Source: Micrococcales bacterium (GTDB lineage: Bacteria; Actinomycetota; Actinomycetes; Actinomycetales; Dermatophilaceae). From it: DNA of 6,887 nucleotides. Both the position numbers and the translations under genes were made by a program. Location: assembly GCA_030537915.1 (NCBI GenBank), contig JAUNUZ010000129.1:1-6887 (forward strand). Direction: 5' to 3'. Position 1 is the first letter of the stretch; each line of letters starts with the position of its first letter. Positions 1-6,100 of the stretch are shown here, in pieces. A model generated the notes under the pieces. It searched no databases, was not told the origin of the DNA, and saw only the letters and a program-made list of their open reading frames with translations.

Positions 1-48
1 GCGCAACTAGCTTCCGGACAGTGGGTCCGCACGGTCAAGGGTTATGCC

Positions 49-61
49 GCGTTCGCAACGC
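49..61 (-). terminator. Small hairpin downstream of the IclR gene
   Basis: GCGTT-CGC-AACGC is a perfect five-pair stem with a three-base loop, 14 bases beyond the IclR stop codon when read on the minus strand. A second short stem, CGGAC-AGTGG-GTCCG, lies at 15-29. No T-tract follows either. They may help end the regulator's transcript, but stems this short also arise by chance. Confidence 0.25.
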
Positions 62-75
62 AGACGTGATCCTTC

Positions 76-915
76 TTAAGGGATGCTAACGCCCTGCTGC
101 GCGTCGCCTTGCGGACCTGCTGCGGGGGCCGCAGCGTCGTCGTTCGAGTGCGTCCCGCGCCATCCCATGCGCTCGCTGATCTCCTGCGCGCCCTCCAGCA
201 GTATTGGCAGCAGCTCGTGCTGGCGCGCCTCGTCGAAGCGGAAGGTCAGCCCCGACAGGCTGAGCGAGGCGATGATCTGTCCGCTGACGTCGCGGATCGG
301 GGCGGCCATCGCCGTCAGGCCGATATCCAGCTCGTCTGCGGCCACGGCGTACCCCTGCTCGCGCGCGTCGGCCAGCTCTCGCCGGAGGGTGCCGGGGTCG
401 GTCACCGTCGCGGGCGTGTAGGCCGCGAGGTCGCGCAGGAGGTCCTCGCGATCCTCACGGGGGAGTTCGCAAAGCAGGACCTTGCCGTTGGAGGTCGCAT
501 GCAGGGGGATGCGCTGACCGACCCAGTTGTAGCTGGAGTGCGGCGTGCCCCCGGCGACCTGCTCGACGTAGAGGGCGGTGCCGGCCGACAGGACGGCGAC
601 GTTGACCGTCTCGTGGGTCTGGCCGGCGAGTCGGCGGCACACGGCGCGCGCCTCGTGAACCAGGTCCAAGCGCGCGTCGGTCGCTCCGGCCAGCCGGAGG
701 ATACCGGCCCCGAGGCGATAGTGACCCCGCTCGGCGACCTGCTCCACCAGATGGCGGCGTTCGAGGGCTGCGACGAGTCGACTCGCGGTGCTCTTGTGCA
801 CGCCGAGATGCCGGGCCAAGGCGGATACACCGAGGGCGCCGGACTCACCGAGGAGTTCCAGGATGCGCACGGCACGATCCACCGATTGAACCGTGGAGTC
901 CCCCTTGTTCCGCAT
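76..915 (-). CDS. IclR-family transcriptional regulator
   Basis: This is a 279-residue cytoplasmic DNA-binding regulator, close to the usual IclR length of 250-280. An N-terminal winged helix-turn-helix spans about residues 9-75, with the recognition helix around VHKSTASRLVAALERR (39-54). The effector-binding domain follows at about 80-255, with the family motifs PLHATSNGKVLL (137-148) and ADELDIGLTAMAAPIRD. The last 25 or so residues are a low-complexity Ala/Gly/Gln tail. The frame stays open to a GTG at 951, but I chose the ATG at 915. It begins at the family's normal N-terminus, and a -10 box sits six bases upstream of it, which suggests a leaderless mRNA. The gene is divergent from purU, so purU is the likely target. 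IclR proteins usually bind small carbon metabolites, and the effector cannot be read from the sequence. The family call is firm; the specific role is inference. Confidence 0.93.
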   Translation of the reverse strand: MRNKGDSTVQSVDRAVRILELLGESGALGVSALARHLGVHKSTASRLVAALERRHLVEQVAERGHYRLGAGILRLAGATDARLDLVHEARAVCRRLAGQTHETVNVAVLSAGTALYVEQVAGGTPHSSYNWVGQRIPLHATSNGKVLLCELPREDREDLLRDLAAYTPATVTDPGTLRRELADAREQGYAVAADELDIGLTAMAAPIRDVSGQIIASLSLSGLTFRFDEARQHELLPILLEGAQEISERMGWRGTHSNDDAAAPAAGPQGDAQQGVSIP

Positions 916-921
916 CACGCA

Positions 922-951
922 ACCATACGTCCCGCTGTTCGCACCGGTCAC
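922..951 (-). promoter_or_regulatory. Candidate leaderless promoter of the IclR regulator
   Basis: Read on the minus strand, a -35-like GTGACC (951-946; four of six match TTGACA) is followed by an 18-base spacer and TATGGT (927-922), which matches the actinobacterial -10 pattern TANNNT. Six bases then separate it from the A of the ATG at 915, so transcription would start at the start codon itself. There is no Shine-Dalgarno sequence before that ATG, which is consistent with a leaderless message. Assigned by pattern only. Confidence 0.4.
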
Positions 952-969
952 GCGCGACTACGCTCTCAG

Positions 970-1002
970 TTGCGCATTTCGCACCTCGTTGCACGATTCG
1001 CA
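970..1002. promoter_or_regulatory. Candidate IclR operator, two direct repeats
   Basis: Two 14-base boxes, TTGCGCATTTCGCA (970-983) and TTGCACGATTCGCA (989-1002), agree at 11 of 14 positions and repeat every 19 bases. The first is itself a partial palindrome (TGCG-N5-CGCA), as expected for a dimeric winged-helix protein. A third half-site, TTCGCA, lies at 938-943 inside the spacer of the divergent regulator promoter. A TANNNT match, TACGCT (959-964), is a possible purU -10 box but has no good -35. If it is used, the boxes lie at and just after the transcription start, where a bound repressor would block purU. The binding protein is inferred from adjacency. Confidence 0.4.
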
Positions 1003-1014
1003 TCACAACTCACG

Positions 1015-1021
1015 AAGGAGG
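1015..1021 (+). promoter_or_regulatory. purU ribosome binding site
   Basis: AAGGAGG, a full-strength Shine-Dalgarno sequence, ends four bases before the GTG at 1026. It decides the start: the next in-frame candidates, ATG at 1056 and GTG at 1122, have nothing comparable. The unusual N-terminal extension is therefore probably translated. Confidence 0.7.
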
Positions 1022-1025
1022 GCAC

Positions 1026-2108
1026 GTGACGAACCCTGTCCCCGGCGCCGCCGCCATGGCCGCCGTCAGGAACGCCGCCGAACGGCGCGCGCAAGAGTCC
1101 GCCGGCGACGCCGCGGCCCCGGTGCCCGGCCCCCTTCCGGTACCGGTCCCCGTCCCGGGGGCCGAGCCCGTCCAGGATTGCCCCGGCGATGGCTCGACGC
1201 CGCCCGAATTCGTGCTGACGATCTCCTGCCCTGACCGCCCGGGGATCGTGGCGCGAGTGACGCGACTGCTTTACGAGAATGGCGGCAATATCGAGGAGAG
1301 CCAGCAGTTCGACGACGCGCGTTCGGACTATTTCTTCATGCGGATCCGGTTCAGCGCCGTGGAGGACACGAAGGCGGTCGGCGCCGCTGAGGGCGTCGGC
1401 AGCGCCGCAGAGGGCTTGGCCGACCAGGCCACCGTCCAGGTATGGCGCGAGCGGATGGCACCGATCGCGCAGGAGTTCGGCATGACGTGGGAGCTATGGT
1501 CCGCCACGGCGCCGTACCGGGCCTTGCTCATGGTGAGCAAGGCGGGGCACTGCCTCAACGACCTGCTCTTTCGCTGGCAGACCGGCGCCCTCAACATGAC
1601 GATCCCGGCCATCGTGTCCAACCACCGTGACCTCGAGCCACTGGCCCGCTCCTACGGCATCCCCTTCCACCACATCCCTATCACCGCGGATGCAAAGGCG
1701 CAGGCCGAGGACGAGCTCATGGCGCTCGTGGAGGAACACGACGTGGATCTCGTCGTGCTGGCGCGCTACATGCAGGTGCTTTCGGACCGGCTGTGCCAGC
1801 GGATGTCCGGCCGGATCATCAACATTCACCACTCGTTCCTGCCGAGCTTCAAGGGTGGCAAGCCCTATCACCAGGCGTTCGAGCGCGGCGTCAAGCTCGT
1901 CGGCGCGACCGCGCACTATGTCACCGCCGATCTTGACGAGGGACCGATCATCGAGCAGGACGTCACCCGCGTCGATCACCGGATGGGCCCCAGCGACCTC
2001 GTGCGCGCCGGTCAGGACGTCGAAGCCGACGTGCTCTCGCGCGCCGTGAAGTGGCACTGCGACTCCCGCGTCATCCTCAACACCGACCGCACGGTCGTCT
2101 TCAGTTGA
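1026..2108 (+). CDS. purU: Formyltetrahydrofolate deformylase PurU
   Basis: This enzyme hydrolyses 10-formyl-tetrahydrofolate to formate and tetrahydrofolate (EC 3.5.1.10) in the cytoplasm. An N-terminal ACT domain (about residues 62-112, with the typical SCPDRPGIVARV stretch) is followed by an Ala/Gly-rich linker and a formyltransferase-fold hydrolase domain (about 163-345). The catalytic triad of the fold is present as Asn266 and His268 (in NIHHSFLPSFKG) and Asp304 (in ADLDEGP), with His297 also conserved. The C-terminus RAVKWHCDSRVILNTDRT is typical of PurU. At 360 residues it is longer than the usual 280-300. About 60 extra N-terminal residues are Ala/Pro-rich (PVPGPLPVPVPVPG around 33-45), and the linker after the ACT domain is also expanded. 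The start is set by a strong ribosome binding site. The divergent IclR gene suggests effector-controlled expression, for example during breakdown of methylated compounds that load the folate pool; that part is inference. Confidence 0.95.
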   Translation: MTNPVPGAAAMAAVRNAAERRAQESAGDAAAPVPGPLPVPVPVPGAEPVQDCPGDGSTPPEFVLTISCPDRPGIVARVTRLLYENGGNIEESQQFDDARSDYFFMRIRFSAVEDTKAVGAAEGVGSAAEGLADQATVQVWRERMAPIAQEFGMTWELWSATAPYRALLMVSKAGHCLNDLLFRWQTGALNMTIPAIVSNHRDLEPLARSYGIPFHHIPITADAKAQAEDELMALVEEHDVDLVVLARYMQVLSDRLCQRMSGRIINIHHSFLPSFKGGKPYHQAFERGVKLVGATAHYVTADLDEGPIIEQDVTRVDHRMGPSDLVRAGQDVEADVLSRAVKWHCDSRVILNTDRTVVFS

Positions 2109-2140
2109 GCATCGCTTCAGGTGAGAATCGACCGGCGGGC

Positions 2141-2163
2141 GGCAGTCGCTCACGCCGACTGTC
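2141..2163 (+). terminator. Candidate purU terminator hairpin
   Basis: GGCAGTCG and CGACTGTC form an eight-pair stem (one G-U) around a seven-base loop, 32 bases after the purU stop. The G-U pair forms only in plus-strand RNA; the minus-strand transcript would have a C-A mismatch there, so the hairpin favours purU. No T-tract follows, which is common for terminator-like hairpins in GC-rich actinobacteria. Confidence 0.4.
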
Positions 2164-2164
2164 T

Positions 2165-2182
2165 CCCCACGGGCTAGTGGGG
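2165..2182. terminator. Hairpin at the convergent gene junction
   Basis: CCCCAC and GTGGGG form a six-pair stem around the loop GGGCTA. The stem spans the stop codon and last codons of the minus-strand secreted-protein gene. It sits one base after the preceding hairpin, so the two form a tandem pair between converging genes. It could stop transcription from either side. No T-tract is present. Confidence 0.3.
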
Positions 2183-3046
2183 GCACCCGACCGGAGTGAC
2201 CTTGTCACGGCCCTCGACGCGCTCACCGGTTCGCGTCTGCCCGACCAGCGCCGCGGAGGTGCTTTGGCAGGTCAGGCCCGTAGCGCTGGTCTTGAACGTC
2301 ATGACCAGGTCCCGTCGCCGGTCACCGTTGATGTCCGCGACGCGACTTCGCAGGGGTGCCGCCTTGGCGGGACCGAAGCGGAAGGTGCGCGGGTTGAGTC
2401 GGTCGGCGCGCAGGTAGGACGCGCTCTTCAGCGCGACGACGACCTCGCCAGCGCGTCCCACGCCCCCGATTCGCACCTGGTTGTTTGCCCTACCCGGGAC
2501 GACATCGACCGGTGCGTACAGATAGCAGTCCCGCACTGCGACCGTCGCGTAGCTCGGACTGCTAGCGCCCAGCGTGACCGCGGCTGAGCCGACCGGCAGC
2601 GGCCGGCGGGCTGTCTGCACAGGGACGAGGTAGCGCCCCCGATGGCTCAGGATGATGGTGTCGGCGGGATTCGCGTCACGCGGCACGGTCACTGGCGCGC
2701 CTAGCTTGGGGATGACGATGGACTGTCGCGCGACGACGCGGCGCTCATCCCAAGGTTTGCCTGGGCCGAGGGCCGGGCTGGCCATCTTGAAGACCGTCGG
2801 ATAGTCCGAGGTAGCGGGCGGAGCTCCCTGCGACGTCACGATGCCGGCTTCGAAACGGATCCCGTCACGGCACGCCAACGCGACGTTGATGACCCGCTGA
2901 TCGAGACTTTGCCACCCGGCGTAGGCCGGCGACGACGTCACCAGCGCAACCGCGCCGGAACCCGTCACGACGAGGATCGCCACGCTCGCCGCCAGTCGGG
3001 TACGGCGCCTTCGTGCATCGCTGGTCCGGCGGATGACGTTCGGCAT
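2174..3046 (-). CDS. Secreted protein with C-terminal DxNGDxxxD module, function unknown
   Basis: This 290-residue exported protein has a basic n-region (RRRRTR at 12-17), a hydrophobic core (about 18-38) and an AYA-G cleavage site after residue 43. The n-region is only loosely Tat-like, so Sec export is more likely. The mature part has four cysteines (59, 174, 260, 288), enough for two disulfides. Residues 190-290 resemble a module recurrent in secreted bacterial proteins: a VVVALKSASYL strand, NPRTFRFGPA, then DINGDRRRDL (Asp238, Asn240, Asp242, Asp246) followed by VMTFKT-x-TG, with Cys260 and Cys288 at the positions often paired in that module. The loop spacing suits calcium binding. No catalytic motif is visible, and residues 44-190 are unrecognised. 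I chose ATG 3046 over ATG 3064 because GAGGAG lies seven bases upstream of it. The gene is divergent from the cyclase-like gene; a functional link is unproven. Confidence 0.82.
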   Translation of the reverse strand: MPNVIRRTSDARRRRTRLAASVAILVVTGSGAVALVTSSPAYAGWQSLDQRVINVALACRDGIRFEAGIVTSQGAPPATSDYPTVFKMASPALGPGKPWDERRVVARQSIVIPKLGAPVTVPRDANPADTIILSHRGRYLVPVQTARRPLPVGSAAVTLGASSPSYATVAVRDCYLYAPVDVVPGRANNQVRIGGVGRAGEVVVALKSASYLRADRLNPRTFRFGPAKAAPLRSRVADINGDRRRDLVMTFKTSATGLTCQSTSAALVGQTRTGERVEGRDKVTPVGCPH

Positions 3047-3193
3047 GGCTCGGCTCCTCACCATCAGGCGGTTCTATCTGGCGCCTCCTCGGGACGAGGT
3101 TGCTTGTTTCAGAGTCGATCCGCCCCGCGCCAGGGGCAATGGCTGTGTCGGCTTCGGAACACTCCAGGCATCAGCCAGCCGACAGAATGAGTC
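3047..3193. other. Divergent intergenic region, no clear promoter
   Basis: These 147 bases must hold the promoters of both the secreted-protein gene and the cyclase-like gene. On the plus strand, from 3100 to the GTG at 3194, there is no TA dinucleotide and hence no TANNNT -10 box. On the minus strand the nearest -10-like word is TAGAAC (3076-3071), which lacks the final T and has no -35 partner. A short perfect inverted repeat, CCTCG-GGA-CGAGG (3087-3099), could be an operator or leader hairpin but may be chance at this base composition. Confidence 0.35.
3054..3059 (-). promoter_or_regulatory. Ribosome binding site of the secreted-protein gene
   Basis: GAGGAG on the minus strand lies seven bases before the ATG at 3046. 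The alternative ATG at 3064 has no such site, so this element decides the start and gives a cleaner signal peptide. Confidence 0.6.
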
Positions 3194-6100
3194 GTGCGAA
3201 GGCGCGGATCCGACGGCTGCCCGCGCTCGCCGTCGCGCACCGGGGTGGTCCTACAGGCGGACCTTGTGGGTTTCACGCCGCTGGTCACGGCGATGAGCCG
3301 CGATGGGCAGCGCGGGACCGAACGGTTGCACGCCCTCCTCGACGCCCTCTTCGCGCAGATGACGTCCGCTATCACGGACCGCGGCGGCCGGGTCGTCGGT
3401 TTCGCCGGAGACGCGATTACGGCGATGTTCACCGACGGTTCGGAGCGGGGGACACGGCAGCGGGGGTGGCAGGCGGCCCGGGACATCCTCGCCGTAGTGG
3501 ATTCGACACGGGCGCAGGACGATCCAGCTGCGACCTTCCGCGTCGGGTTGGGCTGCGGGCAGGTCCGCCTCCTCGAGGTCGAGTTCGGTGCGGGCCCGAT
3601 TCGCCGGTACGTCGCGCTCACCGGGCCAGCTGCCGACGCAGCACGTGCGGCGCAGGAGCGGGCGCCGGCCGGCCGCGGGCTCGCGTCGTGGACGGCGCGC
3701 GTCATCGAGCCGCGCGTCAGCGAAGCACCCGCCCCCTACCCGCGCGCCCTCGACGGCCCGGACTGTCTCCCCGGAAGGCCTCCGAGCGCGTCCGCGATGC
3801 ACTCCCAGCACCGCGTCGTGACGACGGCCTTCGCGCACATCGACTGCGCCGGCCTTGAACTACCCCTGGTGCGTCATGTGCTCGGGGAGGCCGAGGCGAT
3901 CATCGCGGGCCATGGAGGCGACCTGCGCCAGATCGAAGGAGCCGCGCAGGAATACACGCTGGTCATGGGCTTCGGGGCCCCCCGAAGCCGTCCGGACGAC
4001 GTCGGCAGCGCGGTTGCGTGCTGCCTCGACCTCATGGACCTCGCGCGGGACCGGGGATTGGCCGCCCGGGCCGGGGTTGCCACGGGTGAGACGTTCTGTG
4101 CCGAGCTCGGAGGTCCCGCCCATCGCGAGTACGTCGTCGTCGGCGACTCGGTCAACCACGCCGCCCGGTTGGCGAGTGGCGCGCGGGCACACCAAGTCCG
4201 CCTCGACTCCACCACCGCCCGCGGATGTCGTGACGACGGCCACTTCTGGCCGGACTCGCTCGGGAAGGTCGCGCTCAAGGGTCGCCCGTCCCAGGAAGCC
4301 TTCACGGTACTGCGGAGCGCGGACGCGCACCCACACCCATCGCGGGCATCCGACCTCGAGCCAGGCTTCGGACGCAACGGTGACCTGGCGCTCCTGAGAG
4401 ACCTCGCGGCCCCCGCCGGAGCGGGGTCGGGACGCGTCGTCCTCGTCACGGGCGAGCCCGGCATCGGCAAGAGCCATCTCCTACGGCTGATGGCTTCGCA
4501 CCTGCCCGGGCCGGTCGTCACGGGCACCGGCGACGCTCTTGGCGCCCGCGCGCCGTACCTGCCCTGGCGCAGCGTCTTCTTGGCTCTCATCCCGGCTCCC
4601 GGTGGCATTGAGCCTCATGGACCGCACGATCAGTTCGAGAGTCTGGGTGTAGACCTTGGCGGTCCACATCATGAGTTGACACCGCTTCTGGCGAACGCCC
4701 TGGGTTTCGTCGCGCCCGAAACCGTGGCCACAGCTCGCCTGTCTCCGGCAGATCGCGCCGCGGCGACCCGACGACTGCTGTTGGATCAGCTCACGCGCGC
4801 CTGTCGCGACCGCGGTCCACTGACGATCCTCATGGACGACGCGGATGCCCTGGACGAGCTCTCCAGAGCGCTGCTCTGCGATGTGGCCCAACTGACCCAA
4901 AGCCTGCCCGTCATCCTCGTCGCCGCCGCTCGTACACCGTTGAGCTGGCTGGATGCACCGGGAGTCGCTGTTCGACAGCTCGAGCTCGGCGCCCTCGACA
5001 GTGACGCCACTCGGGAGTTAGCGGCCCGGCTGCTCGGTCCGGGGCATCCTTGGCTGGGCGTGGTCGCCGCGCGCAGCGGCGGCAATCCGCTCTTCCTTTG
5101 GCACCTCGCGCAGTGGACGCGAGAATCCGGCGTCGCCCCCGCAGACGAGCAGCTCCCGCCCGACCTTCGGCGCGTGGTCCTGGCCCGCCTGGACCGCCTC
5201 GGGTCGCATGGTCAGTCGTTGGCGCACGTGGCCGCCGTGGCCGGCCGCGAGTCCTCGCTGAGCATCTTGCGGGCCTGCGCCGAAGCCGCGGGAATCGACG
5301 TCGACCCGTGGCCGGCCTCGCTCACCGGGCTCATCGAGCGCGGCTCCGACGGCCTGAGCTATGCGTTCAACGATCCGCTGGTCCACGATGTCGCCTACTC
5401 GACGATCAGCCTCGCCGTGCGAGCGCGCCTGCACGAGGCGGCGGGTCGCTGCCTGGAGGCAGCCGACCACACGGATGACCACGCGGACGGCCATGGCGTG
5501 GCCGCGGATCCCCAGCACGTCGAGCTGCTGGCCCACCACTACGGTCACTCCACGAACGTCACCAAGCAGCGCCGGTGGATCGGCGCTGCCGCGCTCGCCG
5601 CAGAGCGCGAATATGCGACCGACACCGCGCTGGCCCACCTCAATCGTCTCGCGGCGATCGAGAGCGAGAACGGCACCGCCCGAGCGGATCTGCTCGTCCG
5701 CCAGGCCGCCGTGCTCGGGTTGCTCGGACGACGCGAGGAGGCCCAGGCGTTGCTCATGCAGGCTCTGGCGACGGTCCCGGGCCCCGGTGCGAACCGCGTA
5801 GGCGAAGCCGGGCACGACATCGCCGCGGGCGGCCGATCGGACCCACAACAGGCCCGCGTGCAGGCACATGCGCGACGGGAGCTGGGGGCGCTGCTGCTAC
5901 CGACGACCCGGTTCGCGCAGGCCATCGCGCTCCTGAGGGAGGCAGCCGCAGAGTTGGAGGGACTCGGGGACCTCCAAGGGGCGTGTGACGCCCTGGATCG
6001 CCTGGCGTTCGCCCACCTCGATCACGCTCAGGTGACGCAGGCCGAGCGGGTCGCACATCAGCAGCTCGATTTGGCCGAGCGCTGCAATCTGGACGCGCTG

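Noticed and set aside
109..1029. Long plus-strand open frame of 306 codons opposite the IclR gene
   Set aside because: It is an antisense shadow created by GC-rich codon bias. The minus strand encodes a complete, recognisable IclR protein and the plus-strand translation resembles no family.
1494..2186. Minus-strand open frame of 230 codons opposite purU
   Set aside because: It overlaps the conserved PurU catalytic domain, has no recognisable motif, and has no start signal.
3100..3858. Plus-strand open frame of 252 codons overlapping the start of the cyclase-like gene
   Set aside because: Its translation is Arg/Pro-rich low-complexity sequence. The overlapping frame carries the cyclase motifs ADLVGFT and FAGDA. 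I also considered a frameshifted longer N-terminus for the cyclase, but an in-frame stop at 3188-3190 and the domain beginning at residue 17 make it unnecessary.
3874..4608. Minus-strand open frame of 244 codons inside the cyclase-like gene
   Set aside because: It is a shadow frame with Arg/Ser/Pro-rich translation, opposite the second cyclase domain and Walker A region.
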